Assembly: GCF_916618915.1 (NCBI RefSeq)
Contig: NZ_CAKAKE010000001.1
Span: 744,001 to 808,000 of the forward strand
Direction of reading: 5' to 3'
DNA length: 64,000 bases
Source of the DNA: Stenotrophomonas sp. Marseille-Q4652
GTDB lineage: Bacteria; Pseudomonadota; Gammaproteobacteria; Xanthomonadales; Xanthomonadaceae
The position numbers and the translations under genes are program-made. The notes under the pieces were generated by a model. It saw only the letters and a program-made list of their open reading frames with translations, was not told the DNA's origin and did not search any database. This document shows, piece after piece, positions 38,058 through 46,446 of this stretch (its first letter is position 1; each line of letters begins with the position of its first letter).

Positions 38058-39452
38058 ATGAGCCAGAAATACCGCATCGAGCACGACAGCATGGGCGAGC
38101 TGCAGGTGCCTGCCGATGCGCTGTGGGGCGCACAGACCCAGCGGGCCGTGCAGAACTTCCCGGTGTCCGGGCAACGCATGCCGCGTGCCTTCATCCGTGC
38201 CCTGGGCCTGATCAAGGGCAGCGCCGCCGAGGTCAATGGCGCGCTGGGCCTGCTGCCCAAGGGCGTGGCCCGCGCCATCATGCTGGCCGCGGCGGAAGTG
38301 GCGCAGGGCAACCACGACGCGCACTTCCCGGTGGACGTGTACCAGACCGGCTCGGGCACCTCGTCCAACATGAACGCCAACGAGGTGATTGCCACGCTTG
38401 CCAACCGCAACGGCAAGGCCGGCAGGACCCGCGTGCATCCCAACGACCACGTCAACCTGGGGCAGAGCTCCAACGACGTGGTGCCGACTGCGATCCGGGT
38501 GTCGGCGGTGCTGGAAACCCGCGAACAGCTGCTGCCCGCCCTGGTGCACCTGCGCCGGACCATCGACAAGCGCGGCCGCAGCCTGCGCAGCGTGGTCAAG
38601 ACCGGGCGCACCCACCTGATGGACGCGATGCCGCTGACCTTCGGGCAGGAGTTCGGCGCGTGGTCGGCACAGCTGGCTTCGGCCCAGGCGCGGATCGAGG
38701 ACAGCCTCAAGCGACTGCGCCGGCTGCCGCTGGGCGGCACCGCGATCGGCACCGGCATCAATGCCGACCCGCGCTTCGGTGCGCGCGTGGCCAGGGCGCT
38801 GTCCACCGACACCGGCGCGCGCTTTGAAAGCGCCGAGAACAAGTTCGAGGGGCTGGCCGCGCAGGACGACGCGGTCGAGCTGTCCGGCCAGCTCAACGCG
38901 CTGGCGGTCGCCCTGATCAAGATCGCCAACGACCTGCGGTGGATGAACTCCGGGCCGCTGGCCGGGCTGGGGGAGATCGAACTGCCGGCGCTGCAGCCGG
39001 GCAGCTCGATCATGCCGGGCAAGGTCAACCCGGTGATCCCCGAAGCGACAGTGATGGCCGCCGCGCAGGTCATCGGCCACCACACCGCGATCACGGTGGC
39101 CGGACAGACCGGCAACTTCCAGTTGAACGTGACGCTGCCACTGATCGCGGCCAACCTGCTGGATTCGATCCAGCTGCTGGCCAGCGTCTCGCGGCTGCTG
39201 GCCGATTCGGCCATTGCCGGGCTGGCGGTCCGGCAGGACAAGGTCCGCGACGCCCTGGACCGCAATCCGATCCTGGTCACCGCGCTCAATCCGATCATCG
39301 GCTACGAGAAGGCCGCGGCGATCGCCAAGCGAGCCTACAAGGAAGGCCGCCCGGTACTGGAGGTGGCGCGCGAGGACAGTGGGCTTTCCGAGGCCGAACT
39401 GCGCCGGCTGCTGGATCCGGCCGGGCTGACCCAGGGCGGCATCCACGGCTGA
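38058..39452 (+). CDS. fumC: Class II fumarate hydratase
   Basis: The 464-residue iron-independent fumarase converts fumarate to malate in the TCA cycle. Signatures are MGELQVPADALWGAQTQRAV, TGSGTSSNMNANEV, QSSNDVVPTAIRV, VKTGRTHLMDAMPLTFGQE (catalytic His) and PGSSIMPGKVNPVIPE. The ATG at 38058 follows a GGAGAGCGCGA leader. A convergent terminator separates it from the lipoprotein gene. Confidence 0.96.
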   Translation: MSQKYRIEHDSMGELQVPADALWGAQTQRAVQNFPVSGQRMPRAFIRALGLIKGSAAEVNGALGLLPKGVARAIMLAAAEVAQGNHDAHFPVDVYQTGSGTSSNMNANEVIATLANRNGKAGRTRVHPNDHVNLGQSSNDVVPTAIRVSAVLETREQLLPALVHLRRTIDKRGRSLRSVVKTGRTHLMDAMPLTFGQEFGAWSAQLASAQARIEDSLKRLRRLPLGGTAIGTGINADPRFGARVARALSTDTGARFESAENKFEGLAAQDDAVELSGQLNALAVALIKIANDLRWMNSGPLAGLGEIELPALQPGSSIMPGKVNPVIPEATVMAAAQVIGHHTAITVAGQTGNFQLNVTLPLIAANLLDSIQLLASVSRLLADSAIAGLAVRQDKVRDALDRNPILVTALNPIIGYEKAAAIAKRAYKEGRPVLEVAREDSGLSEAELRRLLDPAGLTQGGIHG

Positions 39453-39472
39453 CACGGGACGGCGCGGATACG

Positions 39473-39501
39473 AAAAACGCCCGGCCAGGCCGGGCGTTTT
39501 T
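39473..39501. terminator. Bidirectional terminator between fumC and the eight-gene operon
   Basis: A perfect 10-bp stem (39477-39486 with 39488-39497) has a T run on the right (39497-39501) and an A run on the left (39473-39477). It can end both fumC and the leftward operon. Confidence 0.85.
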
Positions 39502-39521
39502 GTGGACGGTAGAGCCGCGGC

Positions 39522-39950
39522 TCAGCGCTCGGCGCGATAGTTGTCCAGCGCCTCGGTGTAGTCCTTGAACTCTGGAATCTGCTGCACCAGGTCATCCGGG
39601 AAGGGCTCCACGCCCGGAGGCACCGTGATCGGCAGCGAGTGCCTGGTCGGGTCCGCGTCCGGCGCTGCCAGGGTGTTCTGGCGCAGGATCTGCAGTTTGA
39701 CGAAACTCTCCTGCAGCATCCGCTGCTGCGGCTGCTTGATCGGGATCCCGATCTCGTCGATCTTCATCGAACCGTCGGGCAGGACCATGATGTTCGGATA
39801 CGGCGCGCGGCGGATGATGAGCGAGTTCTCGCCGACGGCGACCTTGGGCTTGCTGCGTTCGGCGCGATGGGTGCGATAGGCCTCGCGGTCTCCGCAGGCG
39901 GCCACCAGCAGGCTTGCCAGGGCCAGGACTACCAACAACAGCTTCTTCAT
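39522..39950 (-). CDS. Predicted lipoprotein of unknown function
   Basis: The 142-residue precursor has a lipoprotein signal (MKKLLLVVLALASLLVAAC, lipobox VAAC, Cys19). Asp at mature +3 and Gly at +2 leave sorting uncertain. The mature part (ENSLIIRRAPYPNIMVLPDG, MKIDEIGIPI, QQRMLQESFVKLQILRQNTL) shares the logic of the two upstream DUF2884 proteins: a short beta segment with a question-like 'PDG/PAG' turn, then a helix after it. It may be distantly related to them. It is the last gene of the operon, 51 bp after its neighbour. Confidence 0.75.
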   Translation of the reverse strand: MKKLLLVVLALASLLVAACGDREAYRTHRAERSKPKVAVGENSLIIRRAPYPNIMVLPDGSMKIDEIGIPIKQPQQRMLQESFVKLQILRQNTLAAPDADPTRHSLPITVPPGVEPFPDDLVQQIPEFKDYTEALDNYRAER

Positions 39951-40001
39951 GGGAAGGGCAATGCGGGGAGGGGGCCTTATTGTAGGCCCCTCCGCCGGGG
40001 A

Positions 40002-40613
40002 TCACTGCGCGCCGGCCTCGGTGGCCAGATCATCGTGGTTGACCCTGGCATCGGCACGGCACTCTTCCACGTCGTCCTCGTCCATCCTTGCATACGGGGC
40101 GAACGCGGGCAGCGAGGCGGCAAGCTGCTGCTGGGTCTGGCGCATGGCCGGCAGCTGGTCACACAGGCGTTGGGCCTGCTCCTCGATCTTCTTCGCCTCG
40201 GCCTTGATGTTCTGCTCGATCTGGTCGGTGTTGCCGGAGAACACGCCCTTGAGCGCCTCGCCCGCCGCCTTCAGGCCGAGATCGGCGCCCTGCACGCCGA
40301 TGTCGATGCCGGTCTGGGCCATCTCGATGACCTGGCCGCGGTAGGCCAGCAGCAACTCACGCTGGGCCCGGTCCACGTCCACGGTCCTGCCCTCGATGAT
40401 CAGGTCGCCGGCGGGCGTGATCTCGGCGTGCGCGCCCTTGCCGCTGGAGATCTTGATGTTGCTTTCGGCCATCTTCTCGCGGGCCTTGTCGGTGGCATTG
40501 CGCACCGTCCTGGCGACGCCGGAGACGTCCGGGTCGGTGCCGGCGGAGCGATCGGCGCAGGCTGCCAGCGGCAGGCCCAGGGCGGCGGACAGCAGGAACA
40601 GGTGCGGTTTCAT
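40002..40613 (-). CDS. DUF2884-like envelope lipoprotein (paralogue 1)
   Basis: The 203-residue precursor has a signal with lipobox LAAC (Cys19). The mature protein contains the segment HAEITPAGDLIIEGRTVDVD, RAQRELLLAYRGQVIEMAQT and GIDIGVQGADLGLKAAGEAL, then a charged helix and a C-terminal LPAFAPYARMDEDDVEECRA. The same blocks occur in the neighbouring gene at 40639, so these are tandem paralogues. Resemblance to DUF2884 (YggN) is from memory. Two cysteines near the C-terminus (LCDQLP, VEECRA) may pair. Probably periplasmic-facing; function unknown. Confidence 0.78.
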   Translation of the reverse strand: MKPHLFLLSAALGLPLAACADRSAGTDPDVSGVARTVRNATDKAREKMAESNIKISSGKGAHAEITPAGDLIIEGRTVDVDRAQRELLLAYRGQVIEMAQTGIDIGVQGADLGLKAAGEALKGVFSGNTDQIEQNIKAEAKKIEEQAQRLCDQLPAMRQTQQQLAASLPAFAPYARMDEDDVEECRADARVNHDDLATEAGAQ

Positions 40614-40638
40614 CGTGTGGTCCTCGAGGGCAGGGAGG

Positions 40639-41292
40639 TCAGCGCAGGGCCAGGTCGCGGCGCAGCTCGCGCTCGCAATCGTCGAGGTCGTCCTGGGCCA
40701 GGCGGGCGTAGGGCTGGAACTGCGGCAGGCTGCCGGCCAGCGCCTGTTCGGAGGCCATCACCGCTGGCAGGCGGCTGCAGATCGTGGCGACCAGCGGCTG
40801 CAGTTCCTGCTTGACCACCTTCTCGATGCGGCGCTCCAGGCTGCCCGTCATGGCGCCGGCAATCAGGCTGAACAGCGAGGTGTCGGTGACATCCAGGGCC
40901 ATCATCGCCGCCTTCTCGCCCACGTCGATACCGGCCCTGGCCACGTCCAGCACCTGGCGACGGTAGGCCAGCAGCAGGCGCCGCTGTTCGGCCGTGGTTG
41001 GCACGGTCTTGCCGTCGACGACGAAGGCACCGGCCGGGGTGATATGGGCCGCAGGCAGGTCGGCATCACGGCGGCTGTCCGAACGCTTGCCGAAGCTGAT
41101 GCCGTTGCCGACCGACAGGTCCTCGCTCTCCAGCTCGGCGCGGGCCTTGGCCAGCTCGGCGCGGACCTCGGCCCGGCTGTTGGCCATCTCGCGCTTGATC
41201 TCGCCACGGATGCTCTCCGGCTCGCTGCCGGCCTGGGCGGCCAGCGGCAGGGCCAGCAGTGCCGCCAGTACAAAGGAATTGAACCTGGTCAT
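40639..41292 (-). CDS. DUF2884-like exported protein (paralogue 2)
   Basis: The 217-residue precursor has a cleavable signal peptide (to ALPLAAQA-G) but no lipobox, unlike its paralogue. An E/R/A-rich helix (about residues 28-60) precedes the shared core AHITPAGAFVVDGKTVPTTA, EQRRLLLAYRRQVLDVARAG, IDVGEKAAMMALDVTDTSLF and the C-terminal LPQFQPYARLAQDDLDDCER. The cysteine pair (TICSRLP, LDDCER) is conserved between the two. It sits 25 bp upstream of paralogue 1 in the operon. Function unknown. Confidence 0.8.
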   Translation of the reverse strand: MTRFNSFVLAALLALPLAAQAGSEPESIRGEIKREMANSRAEVRAELAKARAELESEDLSVGNGISFGKRSDSRRDADLPAAHITPAGAFVVDGKTVPTTAEQRRLLLAYRRQVLDVARAGIDVGEKAAMMALDVTDTSLFSLIAGAMTGSLERRIEKVVKQELQPLVATICSRLPAVMASEQALAGSLPQFQPYARLAQDDLDDCERELRRDLALR

Positions 41293-41333
41293 GGGAAACG
41301 TCCTTTTTCTCGTGATGGAGGGAATGCCGGGCC

Positions 41334-42155
41334 TCAGCGGCCGGCGCCCGAGACCTTGCCGGCGACGCCGGAATGCCGCACCGAGCCACTGCCGCGGCTG
41401 GTCACCTGCAGGTCGCCGCCGACGTCACGCACGTCCAGGTCGCCCGAGCCGAGCGCGCCCAGGGTGACGTTGCCGCGTACGTCGACCAGGTCGATGTCGC
41501 CGGAGCGCAGGCTGGTGATCTTCACGTCGCCGCCCACGTCTTCCAGTTCCAGGTCGCCCGAGCCAACGGTGCCGACCTCGGCGTTGCCGCGCACACCGGT
41601 GACGCTGACATCGCCAGAACCCAGCGACAGCAGGTTGAGCGAGCCGATGCCGGTCAGCTCCAGGTCGCCCGAACCCACCGCGGCGGTGACCACACCCTTG
41701 ATGTCACGGGCCTCCACGTCGCCGGAGCCGACGTCGGCGCTCAGCGACTGCGCGCCGCTGATGGTCGCGTCACCGGAACCGACCTTGAGCTGCACCAGCA
41801 TGTCGTCCGGCACGGTGCCGCTGATCTCCAGGTTGGTGTAGACGCCGCCCAGCGAGATGGTCACGCCCTTGTTGTCGTTGCGCAGGCTGACCACCAGTGT
41901 GTCGCCCTGCTTCTGCTGGGTGAGGACCAGGTTTCCGAGCAGGTTCTCGTGCGAGGCACAGGCGCGGCCGCCGAGCGCGCCGCCACCGGGCGCGGCGCGC
42001 AGGCGCAGGTCGTGCGAGTTGACTTCGAACTTCACCCGCTTGACCCCGGCCAGGTCCAGGTCGAGCTTGCGCTCGGCGCTGTGCTTGCAGTGCGGTGCGG
42101 CCAGCGCAGTCACCGGTGCCAGCAGCAGGGCGAGCAGAACGGTCTTGGCGTGCAT
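41334..42155 (-). CDS. Exported beta-solenoid protein with GSGD repeats (DUF4097/DUF2807-like)
   Basis: The 273-residue precursor has a signal peptide (MHAKTVLLALLLAPVTALA). After an N-terminal region, from about residue 125 the motif GSGD or its variants recurs about every 17-20 residues (VKVGSGDATI, ADVGSGDVEA, AAVGSGDLEL, LSLGSGDVSV, GTVGSGDLEL, TSLRSGDIDL, GALGSGDLDV). Each repeat is a coil of a right-handed beta-solenoid as in DUF4097/DUF2807 proteins. Such proteins are often encoded beside YtrA-type or PspC-type envelope-stress regulators. A ligand is unknown. It lies 35 bp after the ABC permease gene. Confidence 0.85.
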   Translation of the reverse strand: MHAKTVLLALLLAPVTALAAPHCKHSAERKLDLDLAGVKRVKFEVNSHDLRLRAAPGGGALGGRACASHENLLGNLVLTQQKQGDTLVVSLRNDNKGVTISLGGVYTNLEISGTVPDDMLVQLKVGSGDATISGAQSLSADVGSGDVEARDIKGVVTAAVGSGDLELTGIGSLNLLSLGSGDVSVTGVRGNAEVGTVGSGDLELEDVGGDVKITSLRSGDIDLVDVRGNVTLGALGSGDLDVRDVGGDLQVTSRGSGSVRHSGVAGKVSGAGR

Positions 42156-42190
42156 GGTGTTTCCTTTGCGAAAGGTTGGGTCGACGTCGA

Positions 42191-43198
42191 TCAGGCTTCG
42201 TCGCGATGGCGGCGCATGTAGACCGCGGCGACCAGCAGGGCCACGCCGACCACCACGCCGATCCACAGCTCCGGCATCGCCAGCGCGTTCAGCTGGCTCA
42301 CCGGCGAAATGTCCTGCAGGGCGCTGCGCACCGAGGCGGAGCGGCCGCGGAAGGGCAGGTCGGCGCCGGGGAAGGTGCCCAGCAGCAGGCGACCGACGAT
42401 GTGGGTCCAGAACCAGCTGGCCGGCAGGCCGAACAGGCGCATCAGGTCGAACCAGTGAACGATCACCCCGGCGAAAACCGGCACCGTCACCGCCCACAGG
42501 AACGGCTTGCTGCGTGCCCAGGCCGAGCAGAACAGCAGCCAGCCGGCGGTCGGCAGCGCCCACAGCGCATAGACCGGGATCCACGACAGCAGGCCGGCGG
42601 CGATCAGCAGCGGACTGGCCGGGCCCCACACCAAGGTGACCGGATTGCCGCCTTGCGCCAGCACCACCACGCTGATCATCAGCAGGAAGCCGAACATGGT
42701 CAGGATCGCGGCAATGACGGCCAGCAGCGGGGCAATGACCAGGGCGCTGACAGCCTTGGACAGCACGGTCTGGGTATCGGACAGCGGCAGCGACTTCCAG
42801 AACAGCACGCTGCGGTCGCGGCGTTCGTCGTACAGGGCGCCCAGGCAGTAGAAGAAGGCCACGAACGCCAGCACCAGGAACGGCCAGGTGCCGCTGAGGA
42901 ACAGGGTCATGTCCAGGGCGCGGGCCAGTTCGGCAGCGCGCTCGGGGGTCATTTCCCTGACCAGCAGGCCCAGGTCCATGCCGTTGACGGAGAAGCCGTC
43001 GATCTCGAACTCCTGGTTGGCCGCGGCCTTGCGTATGGCCATGAGGCCGGCACCGATCGCAAATGCGGTGAGCAGCAGCGAGATCGCGCCGGCAACCAGC
43101 GGTGCCCACAGGAAGCCACCGCGGTTCTCCCAGAACTCACGCTTGAGCAGCCACTTGAACGAGCTGGCCTTGCTGATGGGGTGGTGGACGGCATTCAT
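42191..43198 (-). CDS. ABC-2 type transporter permease
   Basis: The 335-residue membrane protein has about six hydrophobic segments (for example FLWAPLVAGAISLLLTAFAI, FLVLAFVAFFYCLGALY, IAAILTMFGFLLMISVVVLA, LWIGVVVGVALLVAAVYM) and a periplasmic loop after the first one. The motif YDERRDRSVLFWKSLPLSDT is characteristic of ABC-2 permeases of the YtrC/NatB kind. It forms an exporter with the ATPase encoded immediately upstream (ATGA overlap, 43195-43198). Substrate unknown. Confidence 0.88.
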   Translation of the reverse strand: MNAVHHPISKASSFKWLLKREFWENRGGFLWAPLVAGAISLLLTAFAIGAGLMAIRKAAANQEFEIDGFSVNGMDLGLLVREMTPERAAELARALDMTLFLSGTWPFLVLAFVAFFYCLGALYDERRDRSVLFWKSLPLSDTQTVLSKAVSALVIAPLLAVIAAILTMFGFLLMISVVVLAQGGNPVTLVWGPASPLLIAAGLLSWIPVYALWALPTAGWLLFCSAWARSKPFLWAVTVPVFAGVIVHWFDLMRLFGLPASWFWTHIVGRLLLGTFPGADLPFRGRSASVRSALQDISPVSQLNALAMPELWIGVVVGVALLVAAVYMRRHRDEA

Positions 43199-44064
43199 GC
43201 GTAGGTCCCTTTCATGATGGCGACGAACAGGTCGGCAAGGCCGGGGCTGCGGATTTCACCGAGTGCTTCGAGCTGGTCCCGCGGCACGCCGTCAAACAGC
43301 ATCACGGTCTTGCCGAAGGGCAGGGAGCGCTCGTCGATCGGGCCCAGCGCGCGGGCCTGCTCGACGCTGCCGGCCGAGGCCAGCAGTTCGGTGTAGCGCT
43401 CGCCCACGCTTTCCATGTCGGTGTCGAGCACGATCCGCCCGTCGCGGATGAACAGCACGTCGGTGAGGATGTGTTCGATTTCCTCGACCTGGTGGGTGGT
43501 GACGATGATGGTCTTCTCGTCGTCGAAGTAATCCTCCAGCAGGCGCTGGTAGAACTCCTTGCGGTAGAGGATGTCCAGGCCGAGCGTGGGCTCGTCCAGC
43601 ACCAGCACCTTGGCGTCGATGGCCATCACCAGTGCCAGGTGCAGCTGCACGATCATGCCCTTGGACAGTTCGCGCACGCGCTGCTTGGGCTGCAGCTTGG
43701 TGCTGGCCAGAAAGCGCTCGCAGCGGGCGCGGTCAAAGCGCGGATGTACGCCGGCGACGAAGTCGATGGCTTCCTTGACCCGCAGCCAGCGCGGCAGCAC
43801 CGCGACGTCGGCGATGAAGCAGATGTCGTTCATCAGCTCGTCGCGCTGGGTGCGCGGATCGCGGCCGAGCACCTGCAGCTCGCCCTCGCACGAGGCCAGG
43901 CCCAGCAGCGCCTTGAGCGCGGTGGTCTTGCCGGCGCCGTTGGGGCCGATCAGGCCGACGATGCGCCCGGGCTGGATGGTGAAGCTGGTGTTGTCCAGCG
44001 CGACGGTGCGCTTGTAGGCCTTGCGCAGGCCTCGGACGGTAACGACGGGTGCTACGGCATTCAT
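43195..44064 (-). CDS. ABC transporter ATP-binding protein (YtrB-like)
   Basis: The 289-residue ATPase has Walker A GLIGPNGAGKTTALKALLG, the signature VRELSKGMIVQLHLALVMA (the LSxGQ position reads LSKGM, as in YtrB/EcsA-type proteins), Walker B KVLVLDEPTLGLD and switch IIVTTHQVEEIE. The start at 44064 overlaps the GntR gene's stop by four bases, and its own end overlaps the permease start by four bases, so regulator, ATPase and permease are translationally coupled. Confidence 0.93.
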   Translation of the reverse strand: MNAVAPVVTVRGLRKAYKRTVALDNTSFTIQPGRIVGLIGPNGAGKTTALKALLGLASCEGELQVLGRDPRTQRDELMNDICFIADVAVLPRWLRVKEAIDFVAGVHPRFDRARCERFLASTKLQPKQRVRELSKGMIVQLHLALVMAIDAKVLVLDEPTLGLDILYRKEFYQRLLEDYFDDEKTIIVTTHQVEEIEHILTDVLFIRDGRIVLDTDMESVGERYTELLASAGSVEQARALGPIDERSLPFGKTVMLFDGVPRDQLEALGEIRSPGLADLFVAIMKGTYA

Positions 44065-44423
44065 GGCTTGTCCCCCGATGACAGCAAATCTTCCAATGTC
44101 AGGCCCAGTCGCTGGATGCGCTCCAGAACCGCTGGCCATTCGTCCTTGAGGAAGCGCTCGCGCTCGTTGCCCCGCAGCTTCCTGGCTGCTTCCTCGGTCA
44201 TGAACATGCCCAGCCCGCGCCGCTTTTCCACCAGGTCGTCGTCGGCCAGTTCCTGGTAGGCGCGCGAGACGGTGATGGGGTTGAGCTGGTACTCGGCTGC
44301 AACCTGGCGGACGGAGGGCAGGGCATCGCCCGGTTTGATGATTCCGTCCAGCATCATCGCGATCACGCGATCCTTCAGCTGGCGGTAGATCGGAGCACCA
44401 TCGCTCCACTGGATATCGCTCAT
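44061..44423 (-). CDS. GntR family transcriptional repressor, YtrA subfamily
   Basis: The 120-residue regulator has an N-terminal GntR winged helix (APIYRQLKDRVIAMMLDGII, LPSVRQVAAEYQLNPITVSR, AYQELADDDLVEKRRGLGMF). The effector part is only a short helical dimerisation tail (about 45 residues), the hallmark of the YtrA subfamily. It probably represses its own operon through the dyad at 44696-44719. It starts 2 bp after the small exported gene and overlaps the ATPase gene by four bases. Confidence 0.93.
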   Translation of the reverse strand: MSDIQWSDGAPIYRQLKDRVIAMMLDGIIKPGDALPSVRQVAAEYQLNPITVSRAYQELADDDLVEKRRGLGMFMTEEAARKLRGNERERFLKDEWPAVLERIQRLGLTLEDLLSSGDKP

Positions 44424-44425
44424 GG

Positions 44426-44671
44426 TCAGCTCCGTGAATTCAGCGCCTGGGCGAATGAGAAGTAAGGCATGGTCAGGCTGGCACGCACCCGCCGCTGGGC
44501 GGCGCGGGACCGGCTGCTGGCCGGCTCGGTGGCGACCTCCTGGTCGACATTGATCGGTCCATAATCACCACTGGGCACGGGGCTGCGCTGGGCACCGGGA
44601 CTGCCGGCGAACAGCAGGGCGCCGGCGGCAAACAGGGCCAGATGGGAGTGTCGGCGGAGCATCTTGCTCAT
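44426..44671 (-). CDS. Small exported protein, first gene of the YtrA-type operon
   Basis: The 81-residue protein has an N-terminal signal (MSKMLRRHSHLALFAAGALL) probably cleaved near SPGA-Q. The mature peptide of about 54 residues is polar and low in complexity (SRSRAAQRRVRASLT) and ends YFSFAQALNSRS. An AGGGGA ribosome-binding site precedes the ATG. Position as the promoter-proximal gene, 2 bp before the repressor, argues that it is translated. No family is recognised; the abundance of Arg and Ser suggests a disordered peptide. Confidence 0.62.
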   Translation of the reverse strand: MSKMLRRHSHLALFAAGALLFAGSPGAQRSPVPSGDYGPINVDQEVATEPASSRSRAAQRRVRASLTMPYFSFAQALNSRS

Positions 44672-44695
44672 GACGGTCCCCTGTGTAGGGTGGGT

Positions 44696-44736
44696 GGTGT
44701 TGTATCTAACTATAACACCGCCGCGCCGAAGGTCAA
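44696..44736 (-). promoter_or_regulatory. Promoter and overlapping dyad operator of the eight-gene operon
   Basis: On the minus strand TTGACC (44736-44731), a 16-bp spacer and TATAGT (44714-44709) form a near-consensus sigma-70 promoter. GGTGTTGTA (44696-44704) and TATAACACC (44711-44719) form a dyad with one mismatch that covers the -10 box and the start point. This is the expected geometry for repression by the GntR/YtrA protein of the operon. Both elements are seen directly; the pairing with that regulator is inferred. Confidence 0.75.
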
Positions 44737-44790
44737 CACCCTGGCCAATGATTTCCTGAAAATTCCTCGACCCATGCCACGGAGCGCCGG

Positions 44791-45357
44791 ATGAAAATCT
44801 TCAAATCATTGATTGCACTTTGTTTTGTGGTGGCGCTCTCGCCTTCGATGGCCGCTGCCCAGGAGGGTCTGCTGGATCTCGAATACCGGGCGCTGGCGAA
44901 GAAGGAGAAGGTGAACCTGAACCGCGAGTACGGCGGGAAGGTCGTTCTGGTGGTCAATACCGCCAGCAAATGCGGGTACACCCCGCAGTACGAAGGGCTG
45001 GAAACCCTGCAGCAGAAGTACTCCGCGCGCGGATTCAGCGTGCTGGGATTCCCGTCCAACGACTTTCGCGGGCAGGAGCCGGGCAGCGAGGAACAGATCC
45101 AGGAGTTCTGCACGCTGACCTACGGGGTGAAATTCCCGATGTTCGAGAAGGTGCAGGTCACCGGCGAGGACGCCACGCCACTGTACCAGCGGCTGACCCG
45201 CGCCACCGGCGTGGCCCCGGGCTGGAACTTCCACAAGTACCTGGTCTCGCGCGAGGGCAAGGTCGTCGGCCAGTTCCCGAGCAAGGTCAAGCCCGACGAT
45301 CCGCAGCTTGTGCAGGCCATCGAGCGTGAACTGGCGCGGCCGGCACCGCGCTCCTGA
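44791..45357 (+). CDS. Periplasmic glutathione peroxidase-like thiol peroxidase
   Basis: The 188-residue precursor has a signal peptide (to about SMAAA-Q). The mature domain has the catalytic Cys61 in [20 protein letters not shown], the Gln in [14 protein letters not shown] and the Trp in PGWNFHKYL, the usual C-Q-W triad of non-selenium glutathione peroxidases. A second cysteine (QEFCTL) sits where thioredoxin-dependent members resolve the sulfenic acid. It reduces peroxides in the periplasm; the donor there is unclear. It diverges from the YtrA-type operon. Confidence 0.93.
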   Translation: MKIFKSLIALCFVVALSPSMAAAQEGLLDLEYRALAKKEKVNLNREYGGKVVLVVNTASKCGYTPQYEGLETLQQKYSARGFSVLGFPSNDFRGQEPGSEEQIQEFCTLTYGVKFPMFEKVQVTGEDATPLYQRLTRATGVAPGWNFHKYLVSREGKVVGQFPSKVKPDDPQLVQAIERELARPAPRS

Positions 45358-45443
45358 CCGCCTCGACAACTCTGGTGCGCGTGCGACAATGGCGGCCCTT
45401 GCGCCGACGGCGGCGCCTGTTCACTTCTCAGGAAAAGCAGCGA

Positions 45444-46424
45444 ATGAAGATGGGAATGCGCGGCGCCGCGGCGTCGCTTCTGGTTCTGGCGATGGCGGTT
45501 CCGTATGCCGCGATGTCGCAACAATCGGCCGCACCGGCGGCCGCCAAGGAGAAAACTGTTTTGACCTCGGATCGTGAAAAAATCGGCTACGCCATCGGCA
45601 TCGATGTGGCCAGTTCGTTCGAGCCCATCGCTTCTGAAGTCGATGTGGCCGCACTGCGCCGCGGCGTGGAAAACGCCTTCGCCGGTGGCCAGCCGCTGCT
45701 GTCGCAGGAAGAGGCCCAGCGTACCGACCAGGCGCTGCGCACCCTGATGATGGTCCGTTCCGGCCAGCAGGTGCCGGGCATGGCCCCGGGCAGCCAGCCG
45801 CCGGCGGTTGATCGCGAGAAGGTCGGCCTGATGCTCGGCAGCTACGCCGTCGGCCCGTCGCTGGCTCCGCTGCGCGAGGACCTGGACCTGGCTTCGCTGT
45901 TCCAGGCCATCGAGACCGTGTTCGCCAAGGGCACCCCGCTGATGACACGCGAGCAGGCCCAGGCCGCGCTGCAGTCCTTCAGCCAGGCCAAGGAAGCCGA
46001 GATGCAGGCCAAGGCCGCTGCCCAGGCCGGCACCAACCGCACCGAAGGCAATGCCTTCCTGGCCAAGAACAAGACCCAGCCGGGCGTGGTGACCACCGCC
46101 TCGGGCCTGCAGTACCAGGTGCTGCGCGCCGGCAACGGCGAGCGTCCGCTGCCGACCAGCAAGGTGCGCGTGAACTACGAAGGCAAGCTGCTGGACGGCA
46201 CCGTGTTCGACAGCTCGTACAAGCGTGGCGAGCCGATCGAGTTCGGCCTGAACCAGGTGATCAAGGGCTGGACCGAGGGCGTGTCGCTGATGCCGGTCGG
46301 TTCCAAGTACCGCTTCTGGATTCCGGGCGAGCTGGCTTACGGCGAGCAGGGCACCCCGGGTGGCCCGATCGGCCCGAACGCGACCCTGACCTTCGACGTC
46401 GAGCTGCTGGGCATCGTTCCGTAA
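45444..46424 (+). CDS. FKBP-type peptidyl-prolyl isomerase with duplicated N-terminal domain
   Basis: The 326-residue precursor has a signal peptide ([20 protein letters not shown]). Two consecutive copies of the FKBP N-terminal dimerisation module follow: [20 protein letters not shown] (from about residue 45) and [20 protein letters not shown] (from about 125), each ending in a [20 protein letters not shown] helix. The catalytic FKBP domain ([40 protein letters not shown]) is at the C-terminus. It is a periplasmic FkpA/Mip-like folding catalyst. FkpA normally has one N-terminal module. The start has an AGGAAAA ribosome-binding site. Confidence 0.92.
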   Translation: MKMGMRGAAASLLVLAMAVPYAAMSQQSAAPAAAKEKTVLTSDREKIGYAIGIDVASSFEPIASEVDVAALRRGVENAFAGGQPLLSQEEAQRTDQALRTLMMVRSGQQVPGMAPGSQPPAVDREKVGLMLGSYAVGPSLAPLREDLDLASLFQAIETVFAKGTPLMTREQAQAALQSFSQAKEAEMQAKAAAQAGTNRTEGNAFLAKNKTQPGVVTTASGLQYQVLRAGNGERPLPTSKVRVNYEGKLLDGTVFDSSYKRGEPIEFGLNQVIKGWTEGVSLMPVGSKYRFWIPGELAYGEQGTPGGPIGPNATLTFDVELLGIVP

Positions 46425-46446
46425 TCCCCAGCCAGGCAAGGCCAGC

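Noticed and set aside
39508..39522. A GTAG-type Stenotrophomonas repeat (SMAG-like) at GTAGAGCCGCGGCTC
   Set aside because: The palindrome is short, overlaps the stop region of a gene and no second copy was noticed in the window.
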